Part shown: in pieces, positions 9,840 through 21,744 of the stretch
How the letters are laid out: every line of letters starts with the position of its first letter
How positions within the stretch are numbered: position 1 is the stretch's first letter
NCBI RefSeq assembly: GCF_012933545.1
Contig: NZ_JAADJU010000012.1
Coordinates: forward strand, 114,574-178,573
Direction: 5' to 3'
DNA from: Rouxiella aceris
GTDB lineage: Bacteria; Pseudomonadota; Gammaproteobacteria; Enterobacterales; Enterobacteriaceae
Length of the DNA stretch: 64,000 nt
Notes under the pieces: model-generated
The model's input: only the letters and a program-made list of their open reading frames with translations
Told to the model about the DNA's origin: nothing
Database searches by the model: none
Position numbers and translations under genes: made by a program

Positions 9840-10265
9840 AGCCCGGAAACATCTTCCTTCAATTAGTGATGACGCAAACCCCTGCGTCGAAAACCCAAGC
9901 TGAGTGCGCGATATAGCCGTAAGGCATATTGACACACTGGTTATACCTCAGCACAAGCGGAGTCAAAGCTCCGCTCAGCATAAATTAAGGCAACTCAAGA
10001 TACCTTTAAGAACTGTCTGCTTTAATCTTGTTCAGCGCAACAGGCAGCACAGCGGCACGAACATTACCTGATACTGACAGAAAACTCACAATGAAGAGTG
10101 ACTATTATGATCAACAGGACAGCGCTGGCAAGCAGATTACGCTTTTAGCCCCATTGGCCGGGGCAAAAGTCGACAGAGGTCAAAGAGGATCGCGCAGATA
10201 GACCCCTTATTTATCACCGAATAAGAGGTATGTGATAAGGAAACAGCGACAAAAACGGCGGGTGA
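9840..10265. other. Intergenic region between ypeA and yfeZ
   Basis: No supported gene. A near-perfect inverted repeat (ACCCCTTATT..AATAAGAGGT, 10202-10231) lies downstream of ypeA on the minus strand but has no U-tract. The rest should carry the yfeZ promoter. Confidence 0.5.
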
Positions 10266-10691
10266 TTAATACTCCTGATCGATAATCAGCCGCTTACCCA
10301 GGCTGATGATATCTTGCACTTCATAATCCAGTTTTTCATACATGCTGATCACCGCGTCATTTTCGGCGCGGACCATTAGCTGGATTTTAGGACATCCGCG
10401 AGCAATCAGTTTTTTCTCCAGACGATTAATCAGCGCATTGGCAATGCCACGACCGCGATAGTCGGGATGCACGCCAAGATAATAAGCTGAACCACGATGG
10501 CCATCGTAGCCGCCCATGACCGAACCCACCACTTCGCCGCCCACCTCGGCCACCAGGAAGAGTTCAGGATCATGATTGAGCTTACGTTCGATATCCATTT
10601 CAGGATCGTTCCACGGACGCAACAAATCGCAGCGCTCCCAGAGGGTCAGCACTTCTTCAAAATCATCTTGTTTAAATACGCGAATTTCCAT
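10266..10691 (-). CDS. ypeA: GNAT acetyltransferase YpeA
   Basis: A 141-residue single-domain GNAT protein, nearly colinear with E. coli YpeA ([20 protein letters not shown].., [15 protein letters not shown]). Acetyl-CoA binding motif A is [15 protein letters not shown]. The substrate is unknown. The ATG at 10691 is chosen because the family begins MEIRVF; another ATG lies directly upstream. It is divergent from amiA, as in E. coli. Confidence 0.93.
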   Translation of the reverse strand: MEIRVFKQDDFEEVLTLWERCDLLRPWNDPEMDIERKLNHDPELFLVAEVGGEVVGSVMGGYDGHRGSAYYLGVHPDYRGRGIANALINRLEKKLIARGCPKIQLMVRAENDAVISMYEKLDYEVQDIISLGKRLIIDQEY

Positions 10692-11045
10692 CACTGTTCG
10701 CCGCTGTTGATAAGTTATTTATTGATTATACCCAAAATAATTCGAGTTGCATTGAAGCGACAACTGCACGCCTCCTCAGGGTATATCGCGGGTCTGTTTA
10801 ATAGTCCATACCAAAATAGTGACTTTTATCCGGCTAGAAAACGTTTTTTTGTGCAATGCAGATTTTTTTACTCACCCTGTGACAGCCGCGGCACCACGGG
10901 GGGTTGCCCTACTGCGCGAGGAGTGCGCGAATAAAATGTTAAAAAAGCACACTTTGTTAATAAACAGCAATAGTAATCCTGTCGATTATGCCGGTTAGAT
11001 ACTATATAACATCCGCATTCTGCTTTTTAAAAGGCCTGTGGACCG
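10692..11045. other. Divergent ypeA/amiA intergenic region
   Basis: This 354-base gap must hold the promoters of both genes. It contains a short TATACCC-bounded repeat (10727-10785). No small ORF is convincing. Confidence 0.5.
10727..10785. repeat. Miniature intergenic repeat bounded by TATACCC/GGGTATA
   Basis: A 59-base element with terminal inverted repeats TATACCC and GGGTATA. Its interior AAAATAATTCGAGTTGC is an outer-arm sequence common next to ERIC-type elements in Serratia and Yersinia (from memory). It looks like an internally deleted ERIC/palindromic element lacking the central hairpin. Confidence 0.6.
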
Positions 11046-11930
11046 ATGTTAAACCCACTCAATAAATTTCTTCAATTCCAGCCGCTCCCTCGTTCTGCCA
11101 CCCGCCGTCAGGTTTTACTCACCGGTTTGGGTTTGGCCTTTGGCTCTTTTGGCAGCCGTTTTGCCGTTGCGCAGCAGAACGAACGCGTCACCCGAGTGGC
11201 ACCGCCCCCCAAACCGGCCGGGTCCAAAAGATTGGTGATGATCGATCCCGGTCATGGCGGCATTGACTCCGGCGCAATAGGCCACGGCGGTTCAAAAGAA
11301 AAGCATGTGGTCCTGGAGATCGCCAACTATGTCCGTCAACATCTTGCCGGACACAGCAATATAGAAGTGAAATTGACCCGCGAGTCGGATCACTTTATTC
11401 CATTGTATCAGCGTGTAGAGATTGCCCATCAGCACCAGGCAGATCTGTTTGTCTCCATCCACGCCGATGGGTATACCAGCCCGGAAGCCAGCGGTGCCTC
11501 GGTGTTTGCCTTATCCAATCGCGGAGCCAGCAGTACCATGGCACGCTATCTCTCGGATAAAGAGAACGACGCCGATCGGGTCGCCGGGGCGAAATACCAG
11601 GAAGAAGACAATAATTATCTGCAACAGGTGCTGTTTGATTTAGTGCAGACCGATACCATTAAAAACAGCCTGACGCTGGGCCGTCATGTGCTTGACCGCA
11701 TTCGGCCGGTGCATCATTTGCACAGCAAGCAAACGGAACAAGCGGCCTTTGCGGTACTGAAATCGCCGTCTATTCCGTCGATTCTGGTGGAAACCTCGTT
11801 TATCACCAACCATCATGAAGAGCAGTTACTCAATACCGGTGCCTTCCGCCAAGAGATCGCCCAGGCGATTGCGCAAGGTATCGTCAACTTCTTTGCCTAT
11901 TTCGACGCTCACGAACGAAAACCGCGCTGA
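11046..11930 (+). CDS. amiA: N-acetylmuramoyl-L-alanine amidase AmiA
   Basis: A 294-residue zinc amidase that cleaves septal peptidoglycan during daughter-cell separation. The N-terminus is a twin-arginine signal (SATRRQVLLTG, hydrophobic core, cleavage near AVA about residue 42), so it is exported folded by Tat. The Amidase_3 domain has zinc ligands H70 (MIDPGHGGIDSG), E85 (GGSKEKH) and H139 (SIHADGY), and catalytic glutamate ILVETSFITN. In the family an autoinhibitory helix is displaced by EnvC. hemF follows after 57 bases, as in E. coli. Confidence 0.95.
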   Translation: MLNPLNKFLQFQPLPRSATRRQVLLTGLGLAFGSFGSRFAVAQQNERVTRVAPPPKPAGSKRLVMIDPGHGGIDSGAIGHGGSKEKHVVLEIANYVRQHLAGHSNIEVKLTRESDHFIPLYQRVEIAHQHQADLFVSIHADGYTSPEASGASVFALSNRGASSTMARYLSDKENDADRVAGAKYQEEDNNYLQQVLFDLVQTDTIKNSLTLGRHVLDRIRPVHHLHSKQTEQAAFAVLKSPSIPSILVETSFITNHHEEQLLNTGAFRQEIAQAIAQGIVNFFAYFDAHERKPR

Positions 11931-11966
11931 GGCTGCCAGACAACGGGCAAATAAGGGTATACTTAA

Positions 11967-12922
<956 letters not shown>

Positions 12923-12923
<1 letters not shown>

Positions 12924-13375
12924 TGCAGATTTGGGTTGATGCCGACGCCTGTCCAAACGTGATTAAAGAAGTATTATTTCGTGCCGCCGAGCGCACCGGG
13001 ATGATGGTTACGCTGGTTGCCAACCAGACCATTCGCACACCCCCTTCGCGCTTTTTGCGTACTCTGCGGGTTGAAGCCGGCTTTGACGTGGCCGACAACG
13101 AAATTGTCAAACGGGTTGAACCCGGCGATCTGGTGATCACCGCCGATATCCCGCTGGCGGCAGAAGTAATTGCCAAAGGCGGCGTGGCGCTTAATCCGCG
13201 CGGTGAGCGCTATACCACCGAGACCATTGGCGAACGCCTGAATATGCGTGATTTTATGGACACCATGCGCGCCAGTGGTGTGCAAACCGGTGGACCATCC
13301 ACGCTCAATCAGCGCGACCGACAGCAGTTTGCCAATGAGCTGGACAAATGGCTGGTACAGGCCAAACGCGGCTAA
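12923..13375 (+). CDS. yaiI: UPF0178 family protein YaiI
   Basis: A 150-residue member of the YaiI/YqxD (DUF188) family, related to NYN/PIN-like folds. The conserved acidic start is [24 protein letters not shown]; further conserved stretches are VTLVANQ and [12 protein letters not shown]. The biochemical function is not established. It is translationally coupled to hemF by TAATG and followed by a terminator. In E. coli yaiI is located elsewhere. Confidence 0.92.
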
Positions 13376-13388
13376 GTCCAACTGACGC

Positions 13389-13428
13389 AAAGAGCGGGTA
13401 ATGCCGATGGCTGACAAAGCCCGCTTTT
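13389..13428 (+). terminator. Terminator after hemF-yaiI
   Basis: Stem AGCGGG / CCCGCT with a 21-base interior, followed by TTTT, 14 bases past the yaiI stop. The loop is longer than usual. Confidence 0.65.
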
Positions 13429-13660
13429 AGCAAAATTATCCCCTGCGTTATAGCGCTTGCCGCTGGCCAAACTGCCTCAGAGAACCTCTTCCTGCCCCCG
13501 ATCCTGGCCATTAAAGTAGATATGGTCAATGGTAAAATAAAAAACACCATGTGAGTTTTGCGAATTTATTCTCCTCGTCTATCATTAAATCTATTATTCA
13601 GGATTCAATGCTTCAACGCATAATTTAAATCCTATATAAAACTAATACGAAAGGAATTAA

Positions 13661-15331
13661 ATGCGCGGCAAGATAACGACTCAATTTTGGCCAATAGTCT
13701 TTTTTTTCGTGACGTTGATCATACTTTTTATTCCCATGATGCATCACAACTTATGGAGCAGCGATGACTGGGATGTCCATTTGTTACGTATGCAGGCACT
13801 TAATCAACAACTAGATCACCAACAATTCCCGCCACTTTTTGACTATTGGTCTAGCAATCAGCGTGGGTTTTCCTGGGGCTCATTCTATCCCCCGCTGACT
13901 ACGCTGGTTTTCTTTATCAGTAGATTAATTCTTCTCGGTGTCGAAAATAACGCATTGCAGATGAAAGTCAGTCTGGCACTGATTATTTTTATTGCTGCCG
14001 CCTCGGCGTTCTATGCCACAAAAAGAGAGTTCGGCTCGACGAGCGCAGGCTTTTTAGGAGCTACGCTGTTTATCAGTTCCAGCTATTTTCTCTGTAATTT
14101 TTTTCAGCGTTTTGCCATCGGCGAATGCCTGGCGATGGCGCTGATGCCCTTGCTTATTCGCGGCTGCAATGCATTATTAAGCGGAAACAGTGATCGCAAA
14201 CTGATCCCCCTTGCCGGCACGCTGATCCTGTTATCCAATATCCCCAGCGTTATTGTCACCCTGATTTTTTTCTTTATATTCTCTTTAATTTATGCAAAGA
14301 AAGTATTTAGCAAAGACAATATCCTTTTTTTAATAAAATCAGCAATAATTGTACTATTACTCACCTGCTTTTATTGGTTGCCGCTGATGTATCATATGCA
14401 TTACTCCGATATTTATGCATTCAGCAATATGCAACACTCCTATGAATTTATAAATGGTACGCGAGTAAGCTTTAGGCACCTGCTGTTTGCCACCAAAAAC
14501 ACTGACACAAGCGTTGGATATAGGTTATTCTTAAGTCCAGGCATTTTGGTTATTGTTTTATCCTTAACGGCATTATTTACCGATAAAGAACGGGTTTCAA
14601 AACCAATGCTGCTTATTGCCGGTATACTTATGTTATTGCTGACCCCCGCTTTCTCATGGACCTGGATACCAGAAAAATTCACCCTACTGCAATTAATGCA
14701 GTTTTCCTGGCGGCTATTAAGTTGCATTACTGCCATTTTGGCTCTTTATGCCGTACTGCCGCTGTTACGATGGATGAAAAAAAGCAAGACCTGGTTGGCT
14801 ACTTTCCCTGTCCTTCTGCTATTACAAGTTATTTTCCCAATTCAGGGGGCAATATTTTCTGCTCCCCCTGAATACAGTTCAACGGTGTTATTTCACGACT
14901 ACGTCAATAATCGTATAAAATTACCAGTAACTAACGATAGCCTGAATAACAGCGGTTATCCTCTGCTCACTGAACCCAGTGATTTTATTAATGGCTTCCC
15001 CTATTTTACTGTTGAAGCAGATAAAGCAGGCATCTATCTACTGCCTTATATCATGTATTCTGGCTATTATCTGGTTATCGACGGTAACAAAATACCGCCG
15101 ATAGCCCTGGAAAATGGTTTTATTGGTGTACCGCTAAGTCCGGGAACACACCATCTGCAACTGGGGTATAAGACAAGTATTTATCTTATACCCGCTGCTG
15201 TCAGCCTGACGTTCATGCTATTGCTTATCGGCCTGGAAATTCGCCGCTATTTACAGCGGCGCCGTCTGCGCCTCGACCACGGCGAGCGCTACCATATTGA
15301 CGATGCGCCTGACCGAAGCAATGGGCGTTAA
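13661..15331 (+). CDS. Polytopic membrane protein, PTPS-related/GT-C-like
   Basis: A 556-residue integral membrane protein with about eleven hydrophobic segments. The N-terminal loop WSSDDWDVHLLRMQALNQ followed by GFSWGSFYPPLTTLVFF resembles the so-called 6-pyruvoyl-tetrahydropterin-synthase-related membrane proteins and GT-C glycosyltransferases, where an acidic DxD-like loop is catalytic. A soluble region of about 100 residues (430-520) precedes the last helix. SD AAAGGA precedes the ATG. The gene is AT-rich compared with its neighbours and stands where E. coli has the eut operon, suggesting lateral gain. The last 27 codons are antisense to the end of maeB. A role in transferring sugars to lipids is a guess. 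Confidence 0.75.
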   Translation: MRGKITTQFWPIVFFFVTLIILFIPMMHHNLWSSDDWDVHLLRMQALNQQLDHQQFPPLFDYWSSNQRGFSWGSFYPPLTTLVFFISRLILLGVENNALQMKVSLALIIFIAAASAFYATKREFGSTSAGFLGATLFISSSYFLCNFFQRFAIGECLAMALMPLLIRGCNALLSGNSDRKLIPLAGTLILLSNIPSVIVTLIFFFIFSLIYAKKVFSKDNILFLIKSAIIVLLLTCFYWLPLMYHMHYSDIYAFSNMQHSYEFINGTRVSFRHLLFATKNTDTSVGYRLFLSPGILVIVLSLTALFTDKERVSKPMLLIAGILMLLLTPAFSWTWIPEKFTLLQLMQFSWRLLSCITAILALYAVLPLLRWMKKSKTWLATFPVLLLLQVIFPIQGAIFSAPPEYSSTVLFHDYVNNRIKLPVTNDSLNNSGYPLLTEPSDFINGFPYFTVEADKAGIYLLPYIMYSGYYLVIDGNKIPPIALENGFIGVPLSPGTHHLQLGYKTSIYLIPAAVSLTFMLLLIGLEIRRYLQRRRLRLDHGERYHIDDAPDRSNGR

Positions 15332-17530
15332 AATATGCACTGGTTTGGCGATACCCATCAATACCGGGCCCACTGTTACCCCTTCGGAGCTGGTAACCCG
15401 CAACAGATTGTAGCTGATACGGGCGGACTCCATATTGGGCATAATCAGAATATTGGCCGAACCTTTTAACGGGCTGTCAGGCATAAGATCGTGACGAATA
15501 CTCTCCACCAGCGCGGCATCGCCATGCATTTCGCCATCAATCTCCAGCTCGGGTGCCCGTTGCCGGACCAGCGCCAGGGTTTGACGCATTTTTTGCGCAC
15601 TTTCTCCGTCGGAGGTACCAAAGCTGGAGTGGGACAGCAGCGCGACTTTGGGTTCAATGCCAAATCGCCGGACCGTCTCTGCTGCCAGCAGAGTGATTTC
15701 TGCCAGTTGTTCGGCACTGGGATTGTCATTAACGTACGTATCGGTAATAAAGGTATTGCCGCTGGGCAGCAGCAGCGCATTCATCGCCCCCGCCACCGGC
15801 ACACCTTCGCGGAAACCAAACACTTTCTCCACCACGTCATAGTGTTCATGGTAAGTGCCAATGGTGCCGCAGATCATGGCATCAGCTTCACCGCGTAGCA
15901 GCATAATGGCAGCAATCAGCGTCGGGTTGCCGATCACCGCGCGTCGCGCCTGCTCCTGAGATACACCACGTCTTTTCATCAACTGGTAATACTCTTGCCA
16001 GTATTCGTTAAAGCGCGGATCAGATTCGTTATTGACCACATCAAAATCGCGACCGGCAGCAATCTGCAAACCCAGTTTTTGAATGCGCATAGCAATGACA
16101 CCAGGTCTTCCTACCAGAATAGGCCGCCCCAGCCCCTGCGAAATCATCTCCTGCGTGGCATGCAGTACCCGCGCCTCCTCCCCTTCGGCCATCACCACCC
16201 GTTTGGTCTCTTTTTTGGCCTGGGCGAAAATCGGTTTCATAAACAGATTGGTTTTATAGACGAACTCATTGAGTTTTTCGGTATAGGCGGCAAAATCGGC
16301 GATCGGTCGCGTGGCGACGCCGGAGTCCATGGCGGCTTTGGCCACCGCGGGCGCGATATTAACAATCAGGCGGGGATCAAAAGGTTTCGGGATCAGGTAC
16401 TCGGGGCCAAATGACAGCTCTTCGTCACCGTAGGCCGAGGCCACCACATCGCTTTGTTCCGCCAGCGCCAGATTGGCTATAGCATGCACGCAGGCCAGTT
16501 TCATCTCTTCATTGATGGTCGTCGCTCCCACATCCAGCGCACCGCGAAAGATAAAGGGGAAACAGAGTACATTATTGACCTGATTCGGGTAATCAGAACG
16601 ACCCGTACAGATGATGGCGTCAGGGCGCACCGCCTTGGCCAGCGGCGGCAAAATTTCAGGCTCGGGATTGGCCAGCGCCAGAATTAATGGACTGACAGCC
16701 ATGGTTTTGACCATCTGCTGAGTCAGCACCCCGGGACCCGAGCAGCCAAGAAAGATATCGGCACCGGGAATGGCATCACTGAGCTGGCGTTGGCCGTTAT
16801 CGGCGATGGCATAGGCGGCTTTGGTTTCGGCCATATTGGCTTCGCGCCCTTGATAAATCACCCCGCGCGAATCACAGGCGGTAATATGTTCCCGCTTTAG
16901 CCCCAATGCCACCAGCAGATTGAGGCAGGCGATTGCCGAGGCTCCGGCCCCGGACACCACCAGACGTACTTCGGCAATATTTTTGCCGACAATGCGTAAT
17001 CCGTTAAGTACGGCGGCGGTACAGATAATGGCCGTACCGTGCTGATCGTCATGGAAAACCGGGATATTCATCCGTTCCCGTAGTTTCTTTTCAATATAAA
17101 AGCATTCCGGGGCTTTGATATCCTCGAGATTGATGCCGCCAAAAGTCGGCTCCAGTGAGGCGATGGCCTCGATCAGCTTGTCGGGATCGTGCTGGTCAAT
17201 TTCAATATCAAACACATCGATACCGGCGAATTTCTTAAACAATACCCCTTTGCCTTCCATGACCGGTTTCCCTGCCAATGCACCGATATTGCCAAGCCCG
17301 AGCACCGCCGTGCCGTTGGAAATCACCCCGACCAGATTGCCTTTTGCCGTGTATTTATAGGCTGCCAGCGGGTCCTTTTCTATTTCAAGGCAAGGTGCCG
17401 CCACGCCGGGCGAATAGGCCAAGGCCAGATCGCGCTGCGTCGCCAGAGGTTTGGTGGGTGAAACCTGGATTTTACCGGGAATGGGAAACTCATGAAAATC
17501 GAGCGCACTCTGCTTCAATTGATCATCCAT
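15251..17530 (-). CDS. maeB: NADP-dependent malic enzyme
   Basis: A 759-residue malate dehydrogenase (decarboxylating): malate + NADP to pyruvate + CO2 + NADPH. The N-terminal malic domain ([36 protein letters not shown]) is followed by a C-terminal phosphotransacetylase-like domain (from about 430) thought to be regulatory. The start is ATG 17530 ([16 protein letters not shown]) with SD AAAGGA; an upstream in-frame extension is not family-like. The C-terminus VVEAQTAPL agrees with E. coli, so the true end is intact and the convergent upstream gene is the intruder in the overlap. Confidence 0.96.
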   Translation of the reverse strand: MDDQLKQSALDFHEFPIPGKIQVSPTKPLATQRDLALAYSPGVAAPCLEIEKDPLAAYKYTAKGNLVGVISNGTAVLGLGNIGALAGKPVMEGKGVLFKKFAGIDVFDIEIDQHDPDKLIEAIASLEPTFGGINLEDIKAPECFYIEKKLRERMNIPVFHDDQHGTAIICTAAVLNGLRIVGKNIAEVRLVVSGAGASAIACLNLLVALGLKREHITACDSRGVIYQGREANMAETKAAYAIADNGQRQLSDAIPGADIFLGCSGPGVLTQQMVKTMAVSPLILALANPEPEILPPLAKAVRPDAIICTGRSDYPNQVNNVLCFPFIFRGALDVGATTINEEMKLACVHAIANLALAEQSDVVASAYGDEELSFGPEYLIPKPFDPRLIVNIAPAVAKAAMDSGVATRPIADFAAYTEKLNEFVYKTNLFMKPIFAQAKKETKRVVMAEGEEARVLHATQEMISQGLGRPILVGRPGVIAMRIQKLGLQIAAGRDFDVVNNESDPRFNEYWQEYYQLMKRRGVSQEQARRAVIGNPTLIAAIMLLRGEADAMICGTIGTYHEHYDVVEKVFGFREGVPVAGAMNALLLPSGNTFITDTYVNDNPSAEQLAEITLLAAETVRRFGIEPKVALLSHSSFGTSDGESAQKMRQTLALVRQRAPELEIDGEMHGDAALVESIRHDLMPDSPLKGSANILIMPNMESARISYNLLRVTSSEGVTVGPVLMGIAKPVHILTPIASVRRIVNMVALAVVEAQTAPL

Positions 17531-17916
17531 TAGCGATTCCTTTTTATTTAGGCGGGGAGACACCCTAGAGTATAAAGAGCAAAAAATGGTAAACCTTGAA
17601 GCGGCTCGAAACTCTCGATTTAAATGCAATTTTTACCCGTAAACGCTGTTTCCAGGTTGCCAGACGCTCTGCAAAGCCGAAAATATTGACTATGATAAGA
17701 GATTGAATAGCGCTGAGCGTTGCTACAGTTAGCAGGTACAACGGCAGGATACGTCGATACCTTAGCCTAACTTGATGATTTTAAAAGCCATCGTTCTGAC
17801 CCATTAGAACAATAAGAAAAAGCGCATTCAAAGTGTTAGTTAAATGATGCAGGCTAGGTACCCTACTTAAACAGTCATAACACGATGCTGTATCGATTCT
17901 TCATAAGGAGCCAGAG
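17531..17916. other. Divergent maeB/talA promoter region
   Basis: 386 bases without a supported ORF. They must contain the maeB and talA promoters. E. coli talA-tktB is RpoS-controlled; no promoter could be assigned with confidence here. Confidence 0.5.
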
Positions 17917-18867
17917 ATGAACCAGCTAGATGCACTGAAACAATTCACCACCGTAGTCGCAGACAGTGGCGATATTGAAACCATCCGTCATTTCGAACCG
18001 CAAGATGCCACGACCAACCCTTCGTTAATCCTGAAAGCTGCCGATATCCCGCACTACAAACCTTTGATTAAGGAAGCGCTGGCTTATGCGCACAAACAGG
18101 GCGGCAGCAAGGAAACGCAGATCATCAATGCCTCGGATAAACTGGCGGTGAATATTGGCCTTGAGATCCTTAAAAGCGTGCCGGGCCGTATTTCTACCGA
18201 AGTTGATGCGCGTCTGTCTTTTGATAGCGGCATGTGCATTGCCAAAGCCCGCAAGCTGATCGGCATGTACCAGGAACATGGCATTGAGAAATCACGCATT
18301 CTGATCAAGCTGGCCTCGACCTGGGAAGGGATCAAGGCGGCGGAACAGCTGGAAAAAGAAGGCATCAACTGTAACCTGACCCTGCTGTTCTCTTTTGCCC
18401 AGGCCCGCGCCTGTGCCGAAGCCGGCGTCTATTTGATTTCACCTTTCGTTGGCCGCATTTATGACTGGTACAAAGCCAAAGAGCCCAATGCTACTTATGA
18501 CGTGGCAAAAGATCCCGGCGTCAAGTCAGTGAGCGAGATCTACAAATATTATAAAGAACACCGCTATCAGACAGTGATTATGGGTGCCAGCTTCCGTAAG
18601 GTTGAACAGATCCTGGCGCTGGCGGGCTGCGATCGTCTGACAATTTCCCCTAATCTGCTGGAAGAGTTGAAAAACAGCAATGCGCCGGTAGAACGCAAAT
18701 TGACGCCGTCCACCGAGGCCTTCCATCAACCGGCTCCGCTGGCCGAAGCAGAATTCCGCTGGTTGCATAACCAAGACCCGATGGCGGTGGAAAAACTGTC
18801 TGAAGGTATTCGTTTGTTCGCAGTCGACCAGCAAAAACTGGAAGATATGTTGTCCGCGCAACTGTAA
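17917..18867 (+). CDS. talA: Transaldolase A
   Basis: A 316-residue transaldolase of the pentose-phosphate pathway, moving dihydroxyacetone from sedoheptulose-7-P to glyceraldehyde-3-P. The Schiff-base lysine is K131 in [13 protein letters not shown], and DATTNPSLI and [11 protein letters not shown] are conserved. SD AAGGAG precedes the ATG. The length equals E. coli TalA, and the pairing with tktB 16 bases downstream and maeB upstream favours talA over talB. Confidence 0.93.
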   Translation: MNQLDALKQFTTVVADSGDIETIRHFEPQDATTNPSLILKAADIPHYKPLIKEALAYAHKQGGSKETQIINASDKLAVNIGLEILKSVPGRISTEVDARLSFDSGMCIAKARKLIGMYQEHGIEKSRILIKLASTWEGIKAAEQLEKEGINCNLTLLFSFAQARACAEAGVYLISPFVGRIYDWYKAKEPNATYDVAKDPGVKSVSEIYKYYKEHRYQTVIMGASFRKVEQILALAGCDRLTISPNLLEELKNSNAPVERKLTPSTEAFHQPAPLAEAEFRWLHNQDPMAVEKLSEGIRLFAVDQQKLEDMLSAQL

Positions 18868-18883
18868 TCACCTGGAGTAGAAC

Positions 18884-20875
18884 ATGTCCTCTCGTAAAGA
18901 GCTTGCGAACGCGATCCGCGCCCTCAGCATGGATGCCGTGCAGAAAGCGAATTCCGGCCACCCTGGTGCCCCTATGGGCATGGCTGATATTGCCGAAGTC
19001 CTGTGGCGTGATTACCTTAACCATAATCCGACCAACCCGCAGTGGGCCGATCGTGACCGCTTTGTGCTGTCAAATGGCCACGGTTCCATGCTGATTTATA
19101 GCCTGTTGCATCTCACAGGCTACGATCTGCCGATTGGCGAGCTGGCAAATTTCCGTCAGTTGCACTCCAAGACTCCGGGTCACCCGGAATATGGTTATAC
19201 CCCAGGTGTGGAAACCACCACCGGCCCGCTGGGTCAGGGTATCGCCAATGCCGTGGGTATGGCCATTGCCGAACGCACGCTGGCCGCGCAGTTTAACCGC
19301 CCGGGCCATGATGTGGTTGACCATCACACCTACGCCTTTATGGGTGACGGTTGCATGATGGAAGGCATTTCCCATGAGGTCTGCTCACTGGCAGGCACCA
19401 TGAAGCTGGGCAAACTGACCGCGTTTTATGACGACAACGGTATTTCTATCGACGGTCATGTCGAAGGCTGGTTTACCGACGATACCGCTTCACGTTTTGA
19501 AGCCTACGGCTGGCACGTGGTGCGCGGCGTCGACGGTCACAACCCGGATGCCATCAAAGCGGCTATTGAAGAAGCGCGCAGCGTTACTGACAAACCGTCA
19601 CTGCTGATGTGCAAAACCGTGATTGGTTTCGGTTCACCGAACAAAGCCGGTTCTCACGAAGCGCACGGTGCCGCACTGGGTGCTGCCGAAGTGGCCGCCA
19701 CCCGCGAAGCCCTTGGCTGGAAATATGCCGCCTTTGAGATCCCGCAGGACATTTATGCGCAGTGGGATGCCAAAGAAGCCGGTAAGGCGAAAGAGCAGGC
19801 GTGGAACGACAAGTTTGCTGCCTATGCCAAAGCTCATCCTGAGCTGGCGGCAGAATTTAGCCGTCGCATTAACGGTGAACTGCCCGCTGACTGGCAGGCA
19901 CAGTCACAGAAAATCATTGAAGAGCTGCAGGCCAAACCGGCCAATATCGCCAGCCGTAAAGCATCACAAAATGCGCTGGAAGCCTTTGGTAAACTGTTGC
20001 CGGAATTCCTGGGCGGCTCTGCTGACCTGGCACCGAGCAACCTGACCATGTGGTCTGGCTCAAAATCTCTCGGCGACGATGCGGCAGGCAACTATATTCA
20101 CTACGGCGTGCGCGAATTCGGCATGACCGCCATCACCAACGGTATTGCGCTGCACGGTGGCTTCCTGCCGTACTCTGCGACCTTCCTGATGTTTGTGGAA
20201 TATGCCCGTAACGCGGTACGTATGGCGGCGCTGATGAAAATCCGCAACGTATTTGTCTACACCCATGATTCTATCGGTCTGGGAGAAGACGGCCCGACGC
20301 ACCAGCCGGTAGAACAGATTGCCAGCCTGCGCGTAACGCCAAATATGAGCACCTGGCGTCCGGCAGACCAGGTTGAGTCTGCGATAGCCTGGAAATATGC
20401 CATCGAGCGTAACGATGGCCCGGTAACGCTGATTTTCTCTCGTCAGAACCTGACCCAGCAACCGCGTAGCGCCGAGCAGTTGGCCAACGTGGCGCGCGGG
20501 GGTTATGTGCTGAAGGACTGTGACGGCACACCAGAGGTTATCCTGATTGCCACCGGTTCCGAAGTGGGTATCACTGTGGAAGCGGCAGACAAGCTGAGCG
20601 CTGCGGGCACCAAAGTGCGCGTAGTTTCTATGCCTTGTACCGACGCCTTTGACAAGCAGGATGCGGCTTACCGTGAATCTGTGTTGCCAAAAGCGGTCAG
20701 CGCGCGTGTGGCCGTGGAAGCGGGTATCGCGGATTACTGGTACAAATACGTTGGCCTGAACGGCGCGATTGTCGGGATGACCACCTTTGGTGAGTCGGCA
20801 CCGGCAGAGCTGCTGTTTAAAGAGTTCGGGTTTACGGTAGAGAATGTGGTGGCGAAGGCGCAATCACTGTTGTAA
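18884..20875 (+). CDS. tktB: Transketolase (TktB position)
   Basis: A 663-residue thiamine-diphosphate enzyme that transfers two-carbon units between ketoses and aldoses. The ThDP motif [17 protein letters not shown] is present, with conserved [40 protein letters not shown] and [19 protein letters not shown] (catalytic glutamate and histidine region). It is cotranscribed with talA and ends at a strong terminator. By sequence alone tktA and tktB are hard to separate; the name rests on the talA-tktB synteny. Confidence 0.92.
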   Translation: MSSRKELANAIRALSMDAVQKANSGHPGAPMGMADIAEVLWRDYLNHNPTNPQWADRDRFVLSNGHGSMLIYSLLHLTGYDLPIGELANFRQLHSKTPGHPEYGYTPGVETTTGPLGQGIANAVGMAIAERTLAAQFNRPGHDVVDHHTYAFMGDGCMMEGISHEVCSLAGTMKLGKLTAFYDDNGISIDGHVEGWFTDDTASRFEAYGWHVVRGVDGHNPDAIKAAIEEARSVTDKPSLLMCKTVIGFGSPNKAGSHEAHGAALGAAEVAATREALGWKYAAFEIPQDIYAQWDAKEAGKAKEQAWNDKFAAYAKAHPELAAEFSRRINGELPADWQAQSQKIIEELQAKPANIASRKASQNALEAFGKLLPEFLGGSADLAPSNLTMWSGSKSLGDDAAGNYIHYGVREFGMTAITNGIALHGGFLPYSATFLMFVEYARNAVRMAALMKIRNVFVYTHDSIGLGEDGPTHQPVEQIASLRVTPNMSTWRPADQVESAIAWKYAIERNDGPVTLIFSRQNLTQQPRSAEQLANVARGGYVLKDCDGTPEVILIATGSEVGITVEAADKLSAAGTKVRVVSMPCTDAFDKQDAAYRESVLPKAVSARVAVEAGIADYWYKYVGLNGAIVGMTTFGESAPAELLFKEFGFTVENVVAKAQSLL

Positions 20876-20938
20876 TAGCTGTTAAAGCAACAGCCGGGTG
20901 CTTTTAAAGACTGCTGGCTGGGGCGTATGGCAAGCAAG

Positions 20939-20969
20939 CGACTCTGGTGAAAATCGGAGTCGTTTTTTT
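20939..20969 (+). terminator. Terminator of talA-tktB
   Basis: Stem CGACTC / GAGTCG around an 11-12 base loop, followed by TTTTTTT. It lies 64 bases past the tktB stop. Confidence 0.8.
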
Positions 20970-20971
20970 GG

Positions 20972-21668
20972 CTTAAATGGCAATTTTTGGTTTTAAAGTC
21001 AATTGGCTATGAGGGGCTGTTTCGGTTTTATAATAGCGGTGGCCACTTGACCTGCTGTGCCGAACCGAGTTAAGGAGCGCTGGCCCGCTCCTTAACAATC
21101 CTGGGCCTTTTGGTGTTGTTGATGCGTCTGCTGCCTATTACCGACTATGTTTCAGTCACTCCGAGCGTGGCACGAGCCGCGCTGCTGCGCAGTCCCCTTG
21201 CTCGGTCGGGAGCCAAAAACGTCTCCCTCCGCTTCGCGCGGCGCCGTCTCTGAATGTGCCAACTAGCTATGTACGTCGTGCCGTTCCAGCTTAAATGGCA
21301 ATTGTTATTTAAAACCAATTGGCTTTAGAGGAGCTGTTTCGGGTTGGACTTAAATGGCAATTTTTGGTTTTAAAGTCAATTGGCTATGAGGAGCTGTTTC
21401 GGTTTTATAATAGCGGTGGCTACTTAACCCGCTGTGCCGAACCGAGTTAAGGAGCGCTGGCCCGCTCCTTAACAATCCTGGGCCTTTTGGTGTTGTTGAT
21501 TTGTCTGCTGCCTATTACCGGCTATGTTTCAGTCACTCCCAGTGTGGCACGAGCCGCGCTGCTGCGCAGTCCCCTTGCTCGGTCGGGAGCCAAAAACGTC
21601 TCCCTCCGCTTCGCGCGGCGCCGTCTCTGAATGTGCCAACCAACTATGCACACCGTGCCGTTTCAGCG
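20972..21668. repeat. Tandem duplication of a roughly 320-bp non-coding unit (period 377 bp)
   Basis: Two near-identical copies, 20972-21291 and 21349-21668, begin CTTAAATGGCAATTTTTGG and are separated by a partial third start at about 21291-21345. Each copy holds a perfect 11-bp inverted repeat GTTAAGGAGCG / CGCTCCTTAAC (21069-21096 and 21446-21473). Short ORFs differ between the copies and have no Shine-Dalgarno sites, so this looks like structured non-coding DNA. Confidence 0.85.
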
Positions 21669-21744
21669 GAAAAATTGTCTTTTTATCTTTTTGTCTTTCG
21701 CCGTTGACCTTTAATGTTGCCGGTTTTGCCGTAAATGTTTCATG

